Shown here: piece after piece, positions 17,698 through 26,135 of the stretch
How positions within the stretch are numbered: position 1 is the first letter of the stretch
Layout: the number at the start of each line of letters is the position of its first letter
Source: Pseudomonadota bacterium
GTDB lineage: Bacteria > Pseudomonadota > Alphaproteobacteria > Caulobacterales > Caulobacteraceae
NCBI GenBank assembly: GCA_018241995.1
Contig: JAFECT010000015.1
Span: forward strand, 85,282-149,281
Direction: 5' to 3'
DNA length: 64,000 nucleotides
Notes under the pieces: model-generated
Database searches by the model: none
The model's input: only the letters and a program-made list of their open reading frames with translations
What the model was told of the DNA's origin: nothing
Program-made: the position numbers and the translations under genes

Positions 17698-20193
17698 GTG
17701 ATTCGACCTTTCCTGCCGAATTTCCGGGGCCTTAGCGGCCCAGCTACGCTCGCCCTGGCGATCGCCCTGGGCGCATCCGCAGCCTCGGCGGCCGGCCTGC
17801 CGAAGCTGCCGCGCCTGCCCGAAAGCCTCGTGCCGCACCGCGCCGCCCTGCCGGCCGAGACGGCGGCGGAGGCGCCGTCGCTCGTGCCGCAGCCGGCCCA
17901 GATGCAGCGGCGCGACGGCGCGTTCACGGTGCGCGACGGCACGGTGGTGCTGGTCCCGCCCGGCGACGTGCAGGCGCGCTGGACCGCCGACTGGCTGGCG
18001 GACCTTCTGGCCCGCACGCGCGGCCTGCGCCTGGTGGTCCGCGAGGGCTCGGACGCGCCGTCCGACGCCATCCGCTTCGCGCGCCCGCACGACTCCGCCC
18101 TGGGCGCCGAGGCCTACGATCTGGAGGTGGCGCCGCATGCGGTGACCGTGAGCGCGACCGGCGACGGCGGTCTGTTCTATGGCGCCACGACCCTGTGGCA
18201 GCTCTTGAGCCAGCGCGAGGGCCATGTGGCCTCCATCGCCGTCGGCGGCGTGAGCATCCATGACCAGCCGCGCTTCGCCTGGCGCGGCATGCTCTTGGAC
18301 TCCGCGCGCCACTTCCAGTCGCCGGCCTTCGTCGAGGCCTTCATCGACGCCATGGCTCAGCGCAAGCTCAACGTGCTGCACTGGCACCTGAACGACGACC
18401 AGGGCTGGCGCCTCGAGATCCGCAAGTATCCGCGCCTGACCGGCGTGGGCGGCTGGCGCGTGCCGGCGGGGCAGGGGCCCCAGGCCGACATCGACCCGAA
18501 GACCGGCCAGCCCAGGCTCTACGGCGGCTTCTACACCCAGGACCAGGTGCGCGAGATCGTGCGCTATGCCGCCGCCCGCAACGTCACCATCGTGCCCGAA
18601 ATCGAGATGCCCGGCCACGCCTCGGCCGCCATCGTGGCCTATCCGGAACTGGCCTCGACGCCCAATCCGCCGCGCGCCGTGCCCGCCGACTGGGGCGTCT
18701 ATCCCTACCTCTACAACACCGACGACAAGACCCTGGCCTTCCTGCAGGACGTCCTGACCGAGGTCATGGAGCTGTTCCCCGGCCGCTACATCCACATCGG
18801 CGGCGACGAGGCGGTGAAGGACCAGTGGAAGGCCAACCCGGCGGTCCAGGCGCGCATGAAGGCGCTGGGCCTGAAGGACGAGGAGCAGATGCAGAGCTGG
18901 ATGACCGGCCGCATCGACGCCTTCCTGACCGCCCGTGGCCGCCGGCTGGTCGGCTGGGACGACATTCTCAGAGGGGGCTTGAGCCCCAACGCGACGGTTA
19001 TGTCCTGGCAGGGGCCGCAGGGCGCCATAGCCGCCGCCAAGCAGGGCCACGACGCCATCATGGCCGTCGACCCCACCCTCTACTTCGACCACCGCCAGAA
19101 CGACGCGCCCGACCAGCCGCCGGGCCGCGGCAGCGTGCTGTCGCTGAAGGACGTGAAGGCCTTCGATCCTACACCCGCCTCGCTGGGGCCGGACGAGCGC
19201 CTCCACGTGCTGGGCCTGGAAGGCGCGCTGTGGAGCGAGCACATCCGCACCGAGGACCGCATGGCCTTCATGGCCTTCCCGCGCGCGGACGCCATCGCCG
19301 AGATCGGCTGGTCGCCCGAAGGCGCGGCGGACTGGCCCTCGTTCCTCGCGCGCATGCCGGCGGAGGCCGGGCGGCTGCGCATGGTCGGCATGCCAGGCGC
19401 GGACTCCGCCTTCGAGCCCCGGTTTGAGATCGCCTCGGACGAGGCGACCGCCACCGTGACCCTGTCCACCCAGGCCGGCATCGGCGAGCTGCGCTACACA
19501 ACGAACGGCGCCGATCCGACCCCCGCCTCGCCGCGTTACCATGGGCCCCTGCCCCTGAAGCAGCCGTCGCGCCTGACGGTCGCGACCTTCGATGGGGAGC
19601 GGCGCCTGTCGCATTCGGTCGAGCGCAGCCTCGACCCGCTGAGCCTTCGCCGCCGCGACAGTCACGAGCTGAAGACCTGCGCCGGCAAGCTCGACCTGTC
19701 GCTGGAGGACGATGCGCCCGTGCGCGGTCCCCGCGCGGTGTTCCTCGTCGACATCCTGCAGCCCTGCTGGCTGTGGAAGGGCGCCGACCTGACAGGCATT
19801 TCCGCCGTCACCGCCGAGGTCGGGCAGCTGCCCTTCAACTTCCAGATCGGCCACGACGTCGACAACATCCGCTTCCGCCCGCCCGCCACGCCGGAGGGCG
19901 AACTGGAGGTGCGTATCGACGGCTGCGACGGCGAGCGGATCGCCGTCATGTCCCTGGCGCCCGCCGCTTCGAACCCCGCCGTCACCGCCTTGCCGCCGGC
20001 GCCGATCACGCCGCGCTCGGGCCGCCATGACCTCTGTTTCACCTTCACCCAGAAGGGCGTCGATCCGATGTGGGCGGTGCGCCAGATCGGCCTGACCCCG
20101 GCGCTCCCGCCGAAGAAGAAGTCCCTGACCCCCAGCTTCCGGATGCCCGGCCTGCCGCGCATCCTGCCCGGACGAAAGCCCAAGGAATCCTGA
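17698..20193 (+). CDS. Beta-N-acetylhexosaminidase, GH20
   Basis: 831 aa from GTG 17698, chosen because it is directly followed by a signal sequence (ALAIALGASAASA). An upstream ATG at 17557 would put about 47 non-signal residues ahead of it. Domains: GH20b-like N-terminal domain (about 55-190), GH20 barrel (about 195-530) with the catalytic pair D370-E371 in HIGGDEAVKDQW, a chitobiase-type C-terminal region (about 575-625: ELRYTTNGADPTPASPRYHG) and a final domain with an NPCBM/PA14-like or carbohydrate-binding appearance. It trims terminal GlcNAc from chito-oligosaccharides in the periplasm, supplying the PTS encoded next. Confidence 0.95.
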   Translation: MIRPFLPNFRGLSGPATLALAIALGASAASAAGLPKLPRLPESLVPHRAALPAETAAEAPSLVPQPAQMQRRDGAFTVRDGTVVLVPPGDVQARWTADWLADLLARTRGLRLVVREGSDAPSDAIRFARPHDSALGAEAYDLEVAPHAVTVSATGDGGLFYGATTLWQLLSQREGHVASIAVGGVSIHDQPRFAWRGMLLDSARHFQSPAFVEAFIDAMAQRKLNVLHWHLNDDQGWRLEIRKYPRLTGVGGWRVPAGQGPQADIDPKTGQPRLYGGFYTQDQVREIVRYAAARNVTIVPEIEMPGHASAAIVAYPELASTPNPPRAVPADWGVYPYLYNTDDKTLAFLQDVLTEVMELFPGRYIHIGGDEAVKDQWKANPAVQARMKALGLKDEEQMQSWMTGRIDAFLTARGRRLVGWDDILRGGLSPNATVMSWQGPQGAIAAAKQGHDAIMAVDPTLYFDHRQNDAPDQPPGRGSVLSLKDVKAFDPTPASLGPDERLHVLGLEGALWSEHIRTEDRMAFMAFPRADAIAEIGWSPEGAADWPSFLARMPAEAGRLRMVGMPGADSAFEPRFEIASDEATATVTLSTQAGIGELRYTTNGADPTPASPRYHGPLPLKQPSRLTVATFDGERRLSHSVERSLDPLSLRRRDSHELKTCAGKLDLSLEDDAPVRGPRAVFLVDILQPCWLWKGADLTGISAVTAEVGQLPFNFQIGHDVDNIRFRPPATPEGELEVRIDGCDGERIAVMSLAPAASNPAVTALPPAPITPRSGRHDLCFTFTQKGVDPMWAVRQIGLTPALPPKKKSLTPSFRMPGLPRILPGRKPKES

Positions 20194-20194
20194 C

Positions 20195-22717
20195 GTGAGC
20201 GACCTGATCCTGCTTTCGCCTCTGAAGGGCTGGGCCGCACCCTTGGCCGAGGCGCCAGACCCGGTCTTCGCCGAGAAGATGATGGGCGACGGGGTGCTGA
20301 TCGATCCCACAGGCGCGACCCTGCACGCGCCCTGTGACGGGCAGGTAATCTCTGTCCATCACACCCGCCACGCGGTGACCTTGCGGGCGACGAGCGGCGC
20401 CGAGATCTTGATGCATGTCGGTCTGGAGACGGTGGCGCTGGGCGGCCAGGGTTTCGAGCCGCACGTCGCCGACGGCCAGACTGTCCGTGCCGGCGACCCG
20501 CTGCTGAGCTTCGACCTCGACCATCTGGCGCGCCACGCCAAGAGCCTGATCACGCCGATCATCCTGGCCAGCCCCGAAGGCTTCCAGATCGTGCGCCGCA
20601 CCGAAGGCCGCGCGGTCGAGGTCGGCGACGTACTCATGGTGGTGCGCGCGACAGACGCCGCCACAGGCGCGAGCGCGATGGGCGAAGGCGAGGCTTCGCG
20701 CACGGTCGCGCCCCACCTGCCGCATGGCTTGCACGCCCGCCCGGCCGCCGCCGTCGCCAACGCCGCCAAGCGCTTCCCGGCCGAGGTCTGGATCGCCTGC
20801 CAGGGCCGCAAGGCCAACGCCAAGAGCGTGGTCGCCCTGATGGCCTTGGGCGTGCGCGAGGGCGACGCGCTCACCGTGACCGCGACAGGTCCCGAAGCCG
20901 AAGCGGCCGCGGCCGCCGTGGCCGCGGTGCTGGAGGGCCTGCAGGAGCGCGCGGAGCCGCCGCCCCCGCCCAAACCCGCCAAGCCCAGTGTCGCCGCCAG
21001 CCAGGATCCCAAGCTGATCATCGGCGTGCCCGCCTCGCCCGGCCTGGCGGTCGGCAAGGCGCTGCGCTTCGTTCCGGCCGAGATCGCCGTCTCGGAGGCG
21101 GGGCAGGGCGCCGTGCAGGAGAGCGCGGAGCTGGCCCGCGCGCGAGGCGTGGTGCGCGACAGCCTGGAGAAGGCCGCGGTCGGCGGCGACCGCGAGCGCC
21201 GCTCGATCCTGGCCGCCCACATCGCCCTGCTCGACGACCCGGAGCTGGTGTCGGCCGCGCAAGGGCTGATCGATGCCGGCAAGAGCGCCGCCTTCGCCTG
21301 GCGCCAGGCCATCCGCGCCCAGGTCGTCATGCTGCAGGGCCTGGACGACTCCCGCATGGTCGAGCGCATCGGCGACCTGAAGGACCTGGAGCGCCAGGTG
21401 CTGGTCGCCTTGCTGGGCAAGGGCGGGGAAGGGGCGCCGGAACTGCCGCCCGGGACCATCCTGCTGGCCGAGGAGCTGCTGCCGTCGCAGCTCGTGGCGC
21501 TGGACGCCGACCGGCTCGCGGGCCTCTGCACCGCGGCCGGCGGCCCGACCTCACACGTCGCCATCCTGGCCGCCGGCATGGGCCTGCCCGCGGTGGTGGC
21601 GGCGGGCGAGCGCGTGCTGGCGATCGCCGACGGCGCGCCCCTGATCCTGGACGCCGACAAGGGCCAGCTGCATCTCGACCCAGAGCCCTGGGAACTCGAG
21701 GCGGTCGAGACCGCGCTGAATGCGCGCCGCCAGCGCAAGGCCGCGGCCAAGGCCTCAGCCCTCGACCTCTGCAATACGGCCGACGGCCATCGCGTCGAGA
21801 TCTTCGCGAACCTCGGGAAGCCGTCCGAGGCCGCTCCCGCCGTCGAGAACGGAGCGGAGGGCTCGGGCCTCCTGCGAACCGAATTCCTGTTTCTGGAGCG
21901 CGAGACGCCGCCCGACGAGGAGGAGCAGCTCGTCGCCTACCAGGCCATCGCCACGGGCCTGGGCGGGCGTCCTCTGATCGTGCGCACGCTCGATATCGGC
22001 GGCGACAAGCCCGCGCCCTATCTGCCGATCCCCTACGAAGACAACCCGGCCCTGGGCCTGCGCGGCGTGCGCACCAGCCTGTGGCGGCCTGACCTGCTGC
22101 GCACCCAGCTTCGCGCCGTCCTCAGGGTGAAGCCTGCGGGTCAGTGCCGGATCATGATCCCCATGGTGGCCTCGGTCGCTGAAGTTCAGGCGGTGCGCGC
22201 GGTGCTGAACGAGGTGAAGGCCGAGCTCGGTAACGCCGACCCCGTGGAGCTCGGGGTGATGGTGGAGACCCCCTCCTGCGCCGTCCTGGCCGACCAGATC
22301 GCCGAGGTCGCCGACTTCCTGTCGGTCGGAACCAACGACCTGACGCAGTACGCCCTGGCCATGGACCGGGGGAATCCCGCTCTTGCGGCCCAATTGGACG
22401 CCTTGCATCCCGCGGTGCTGCGCCTGATCCGACAGACGGTCGAGGGCGCCGCGCGTCACGGCCGCTGGGTCGGGGTCTGCGGCGGCCTGGCCTCCGACCC
22501 CCTGGCAGCCCCGGTGCTGGTGGGCTTGGGGGTGCGAGAGCTCTCCGCCGCCCCGGCCATGATCCCCGAGGTGAAGATGGCGGTCCGCGCCGTCACCCTG
22601 GCCGCCGCCCGTGAGGCAGCGCTGAAGGCGCTGGACCTGAAATCCGCCGCCGAGGTCCGAGCCCTGCTGCTCAAGACCTGGCCCAACCTTTCCGCCTCTG
22701 GCCGCGAAGGAGCCTGA
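20195..22717 (+). CDS. PTS EIIA(Glc)-HPr-EI fusion protein
   Basis: 840 aa with three phosphotransfer modules in one chain: EIIA of the glucose/crr family (about 1-150, active His74 in ILMHVGLE), HPr (about 170-255, His180 in GLHARPA) and enzyme I (about 275-835, His454 in GGPTSHVAI). The PEP-binding C-terminal EI motifs RTEFLFLER and SVGTNDLTQY are intact. It takes phosphate from PEP to the EIIB of NagE encoded next, so the two proteins make a complete phosphorelay for GlcNAc. The start is GTG, one base after the hexosaminidase stop. It is equivalent to NagF-type fusions seen in other proteobacteria. Confidence 0.95.
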   Translation: MSDLILLSPLKGWAAPLAEAPDPVFAEKMMGDGVLIDPTGATLHAPCDGQVISVHHTRHAVTLRATSGAEILMHVGLETVALGGQGFEPHVADGQTVRAGDPLLSFDLDHLARHAKSLITPIILASPEGFQIVRRTEGRAVEVGDVLMVVRATDAATGASAMGEGEASRTVAPHLPHGLHARPAAAVANAAKRFPAEVWIACQGRKANAKSVVALMALGVREGDALTVTATGPEAEAAAAAVAAVLEGLQERAEPPPPPKPAKPSVAASQDPKLIIGVPASPGLAVGKALRFVPAEIAVSEAGQGAVQESAELARARGVVRDSLEKAAVGGDRERRSILAAHIALLDDPELVSAAQGLIDAGKSAAFAWRQAIRAQVVMLQGLDDSRMVERIGDLKDLERQVLVALLGKGGEGAPELPPGTILLAEELLPSQLVALDADRLAGLCTAAGGPTSHVAILAAGMGLPAVVAAGERVLAIADGAPLILDADKGQLHLDPEPWELEAVETALNARRQRKAAAKASALDLCNTADGHRVEIFANLGKPSEAAPAVENGAEGSGLLRTEFLFLERETPPDEEEQLVAYQAIATGLGGRPLIVRTLDIGGDKPAPYLPIPYEDNPALGLRGVRTSLWRPDLLRTQLRAVLRVKPAGQCRIMIPMVASVAEVQAVRAVLNEVKAELGNADPVELGVMVETPSCAVLADQIAEVADFLSVGTNDLTQYALAMDRGNPALAAQLDALHPAVLRLIRQTVEGAARHGRWVGVCGGLASDPLAAPVLVGLGVRELSAAPAMIPEVKMAVRAVTLAAAREAALKALDLKSAAEVRALLLKTWPNLSASGREGA

Positions 22718-22719
22718 CC

Positions 22720-24531
22720 ATGCTGGCCAGCCTGCAGAAACTCGGCCGGGCCCTGATGCTGCCGATCGCGGTCCTGCCCGTGGCCGGCATGCTGCTCAGG
22801 CTCGGCCAGCCCGACGTCTGGACCTGGCACCCACTGAATCAGATTTTGTCAGAGCACGGCTATTTCGTCACCCAGATCGTGCCGTTCATCGGCGCCTCCG
22901 GTGAGGCGATCTTCACCAACCTGGGCCTGCTGTTCGCCATCGGCGTGGCGGTCGGCTTCGCCAAGGAGAACCATGGGGCGGCGGGCTTGGCGGGTCTGGT
23001 CTGCTTCCTCATCGCCACCAAGGGCGCCGGGGTCCTCCTGCAGGTTCCGCCGAGCGAACTCGCAGGCCTGTCGGACAAGGCCAAGGGCCTGGCGGAGGCG
23101 GCTTGGCGGGCCGGCGCCATCGCGCGCTTCGGCGTGCCGGCCGGGATCACGTCAGGTGTTATCGCCGGCTGGCTCTACAACCGCTTCTACGACATCAAGC
23201 TGCCCGACTATCTGGCCTTCTTCGGCGGGCGCCGCTTCGTGCCCATCGTGGCCGGATTCGCAGGCCTGTTCCTGGCCTTGGCGCTGGGTCTGGCGCTGCC
23301 GGCCCTGTCCAAGGGCATGGACCAGCTGAGCGCGGCGGTGCTGCACGCGGGCAGCCTGGGCCTGTTCCTCTACGGCGTGCTGAACCGGCTTCTGATCGTC
23401 ACCGGCCTGCACCACATCCTGAACAACCTGGCCTGGTTCATCCTGGGCGACTTCCACGGCAAGACCGGCGACCTGAACCGTTTCTTCGCGGGCGACCCCT
23501 CCGCCGGCGGCTTCATGTCGGGCTTCTTCCCGGTGATGATGTTCGGCCTGCCCGCCGCGTGCCTGGCCATGTACCACGCCGCGCCCAAGGACCGGCGCAA
23601 GGGCGTGGGCGGCATGCTCAGCTCCATGGCCCTGACCTCGTTCCTGACCGGTGTGACCGAGCCGATCGAGTTCACCTTCATGTTCCTGGCGCCGGTGCTC
23701 TACGGCGTGCACGTGGTGCTGACGGGCCTGGCCATGGTGATCATGGACCTGCTCAACGTGAAGCTCGGCTTCAGCTTCTCGGCGGGTCTGTTCGACTATC
23801 TGCTGAACTTCAAGAAGGCGACCAACCCGCTGCTGCTGATCCCGGTCGGGCTGGTCTATTTCGCGGTCTATTACGGCGTCTTCCGCGTCTGCATCTCGGC
23901 CTTCAAGCTGCAGACCCCCGGCCGTGAGCCCGAGGGCGAAGCCGCGACGCTCGCCGCGCCTGTGGCCGCCGGCGGCCGCGCCGACGGCTTCATCGCGGCG
24001 CTGGGCGGCCCGGCCAATCTGAAGGTCGTGGACGCCTGCACCACGCGCCTGAGGCTCGAGGTCGTCGACAATGGTTTGGTCAACGCCGGGGCGCTGAAGG
24101 ACCTTGGCGCACGGGGCCTGATCAAGCCCTCGGCAACCACTGTGCAGGTGGTTCTGGGCCCCATCGCCGATCAGGTGGCCGGCGAGATCCGCGCCCGCCT
24201 GACCGAGCTTGGCGACGCGCTCGCGCCCGCCGCGAAGGCCGCCGCCCCGGCCGCGCCGGCGCCCATCCAAGGTGCGCCCGCCGATCCGGCCCAGGTTTCC
24301 GGTCTCGTGCAGATGCTGGGCGGCGCAGGCAACCTCAAGACGGTCGAGGCGCGCGCCAGCCGGGTTCTGGTCACGGTGGCCGATCCGTCCGTCATCGACG
24401 AGGCGGCGGGCGCGGGCGTCGGGCTGCGCGGTGTCGCCCGCACCGAGGCGGGCACGGTGCATCTGGTGCTGGGGCCGAACGCCGCCTCGACGGCCGAGGC
24501 TTTGCGGCGTCTTCTGCCTCAGGGGGGATGA
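22720..24531 (+). CDS. nagE: PTS GlcNAc permease EIICB with an extra EIIB-like domain (NagE)
   Basis: 603 aa. Residues 1-400 form the EIIC membrane channel with the GlcNAc-type motif TGLHHILNNLAWF and the conserved GVTEPIEFTFMFLAP loop. Residues about 420-495 are EIIB with the phosphorylated Cys440 (VDACTTRLRLEV). After an Ala/Pro linker, residues about 526-600 form a second EIIB-like domain (LVQMLGGAGNLKTVEA) in which the Cys position is Arg545, so it cannot carry phosphate. Imports GlcNAc as GlcNAc-6-P, the substrate of NagA. It starts two bases after the EI fusion stop. Confidence 0.95.
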   Translation: MLASLQKLGRALMLPIAVLPVAGMLLRLGQPDVWTWHPLNQILSEHGYFVTQIVPFIGASGEAIFTNLGLLFAIGVAVGFAKENHGAAGLAGLVCFLIATKGAGVLLQVPPSELAGLSDKAKGLAEAAWRAGAIARFGVPAGITSGVIAGWLYNRFYDIKLPDYLAFFGGRRFVPIVAGFAGLFLALALGLALPALSKGMDQLSAAVLHAGSLGLFLYGVLNRLLIVTGLHHILNNLAWFILGDFHGKTGDLNRFFAGDPSAGGFMSGFFPVMMFGLPAACLAMYHAAPKDRRKGVGGMLSSMALTSFLTGVTEPIEFTFMFLAPVLYGVHVVLTGLAMVIMDLLNVKLGFSFSAGLFDYLLNFKKATNPLLLIPVGLVYFAVYYGVFRVCISAFKLQTPGREPEGEAATLAAPVAAGGRADGFIAALGGPANLKVVDACTTRLRLEVVDNGLVNAGALKDLGARGLIKPSATTVQVVLGPIADQVAGEIRARLTELGDALAPAAKAAAPAAPAPIQGAPADPAQVSGLVQMLGGAGNLKTVEARASRVLVTVADPSVIDEAAGAGVGLRGVARTEAGTVHLVLGPNAASTAEALRRLLPQGG

Positions 24532-24535
24532 GCGG

Positions 24536-26131
24536 ATGAAACGGATCGACGAGGTCCTGATCGTCGGCGGCGGCACGGCCGGGTGGCTGACCGCGGCCTA
24601 TCTGGCGCGACGCCTGGGCTCCAACCGGCCGGACGGGGTGAAGATCACCCTGATCGAGTCCTCGGAAATCGGCATCATCGGGGTGGGCGAGGGCACTATC
24701 CCCACCATCCAGACCACGCTTCGCACGATCGGTCTGGACGAGGCCCAGTTCATGAAGGGCGCCGATGCGTCGTTCAAACAGGGCGTCAAGTTCGTGGACT
24801 GGGCTCACGCGCCCGACGCCGGTCACAAGCGCTGGTACTACCATTCCTTCAGCCGCCCGCATGAGCTGCCGGGCGGTTTCGACCTGGCACCCTACTGGCT
24901 GATGGGCGTGACCGGGGACGTCTCGTTCTCCGAGGCCGTGACGCTGCAGGACCGGGTCTGCGAGGCCGGGCGCGGGCCAAAGCTGATCGAGGACCCGCAG
25001 TTCTACAGCCCGCTGTCCTACGCCTACCACTTCGACGCCGGGAAACTGGCCGCCTACCTCAAGCAGGTCGGGATCGAGCTGGGGGTGCGCCACCTCGTCG
25101 GCAACGTCGAGAGCGTGGAGCTGGACGGTGACGGCGCCATCGCCTCGGTCAAGACGCGCGAGCACGGCGTGCTGAAGGCCGGGCTCTATATCGACTGCAC
25201 CGGCTTCGCCGCGGCCCTGATCGAGAAGGCCATGGGCGTGCCGTTCGTGTCGGACGCCGACACCCTGTTCGTGGACCGCGCCCTGGCCATCCAGGTCCCC
25301 TATGAGACGCCGGACGCGCCGGTGCACTGCACCACGCTCTCGACCGGGCACGAGGCTGGCTGGACCTGGGACATCGGCCTGCCGGACCGGCGCGGCGTCG
25401 GCTACGTCTATTCCAGCGCCCACACCGACGACAGCCGCGCCGAGGAGGTGCTGCGCCGCTACATCGGCAAGCCGGCCGAGGGGCTGGACGCGCGAATGCT
25501 GAAGCTGCGCATCGGCCATCGGGCCAAGGCCTGGGTGAAGAACTGCGTGGCCATCGGCCTGTCGGCGGGTTTCCTGGAGCCGCTGGAGTCCACCGGGATC
25601 ATGATGATCGAGGGCGCCGCCTGGATGCTGGGCCGGCTGTTCCCGCGCGACGGGAACCTGGAGGCGACCGCCAAGCTGTTCAACCATGCCATGGCCGAGC
25701 GGTTCGCGGGCGCGCTGGATTTCCTCAAGCTTCACTACTGTTTGTCGCGGCGTCCTGAAGCGTTCTGGCAAGACAATACGCAAGCCTCCGGCATCCCGGA
25801 CTCGCTGAAGGCCAAGCTGGAGATGTGGCGGGTGCGTCCGCCAGATCCGTTCGATTTCTCCACCGTTCACGACAGCTTCGAGAGCTTCAACTACCAGTAC
25901 GTCCTGTTCGGCATGGGCTTCCGACCCGACATCGAGGCCAACCGCGCGGCCTATCCTTACGTCGAGCAGGCCAAGCGGGAGTTCCAGCGCATCCGCGAGG
26001 CCTCGGGCCGGGCGGCGGCGGGCCTGCCGGACCACCGGGCGCTGCTCAAGACCATCTACAGCCAGGGCTTCCGCTCCGAGCCGCCGACGGCGCGGCTGGG
26101 CGTGGCGCCGATCCGGGCGGCGGCGGGGTAG
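24536..26131 (+). CDS. Flavin-dependent 'tryptophan halogenase' family protein, copy 1
   Basis: 531 aa from the ATG at 24536 (GGATG context, four bases after nagE); the frame is open further upstream inside nagE but that part is shadow. FAD motif GGGTAGW (11-17) and a lysine aligning with the catalytic Lys of PrnA/RebH, K81 in DASFKQGVKF, are present, as is E351 in LEPLESTGI. The canonical WxWxIP motif reads WTWDIG (276-281), with Gly for Pro. Such genes occur repeatedly in sugar-uptake loci of Caulobacter and Xanthomonas; the substrate is unknown and tryptophan itself is doubtful. A flavin reductase partner is not encoded nearby. Confidence 0.88.
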   Translation: MKRIDEVLIVGGGTAGWLTAAYLARRLGSNRPDGVKITLIESSEIGIIGVGEGTIPTIQTTLRTIGLDEAQFMKGADASFKQGVKFVDWAHAPDAGHKRWYYHSFSRPHELPGGFDLAPYWLMGVTGDVSFSEAVTLQDRVCEAGRGPKLIEDPQFYSPLSYAYHFDAGKLAAYLKQVGIELGVRHLVGNVESVELDGDGAIASVKTREHGVLKAGLYIDCTGFAAALIEKAMGVPFVSDADTLFVDRALAIQVPYETPDAPVHCTTLSTGHEAGWTWDIGLPDRRGVGYVYSSAHTDDSRAEEVLRRYIGKPAEGLDARMLKLRIGHRAKAWVKNCVAIGLSAGFLEPLESTGIMMIEGAAWMLGRLFPRDGNLEATAKLFNHAMAERFAGALDFLKLHYCLSRRPEAFWQDNTQASGIPDSLKAKLEMWRVRPPDPFDFSTVHDSFESFNYQYVLFGMGFRPDIEANRAAYPYVEQAKREFQRIREASGRAAAGLPDHRALLKTIYSQGFRSEPPTARLGVAPIRAAAG

Positions 26132-26135
26132 GGGC

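Noticed and set aside
17668..20310. Long minus-strand open frame opposite the hexosaminidase
   Set aside because: The composition is that of a shadow frame (Arg, Gly, Ala, His-rich), while the plus frame contains GH20 catalytic residues.
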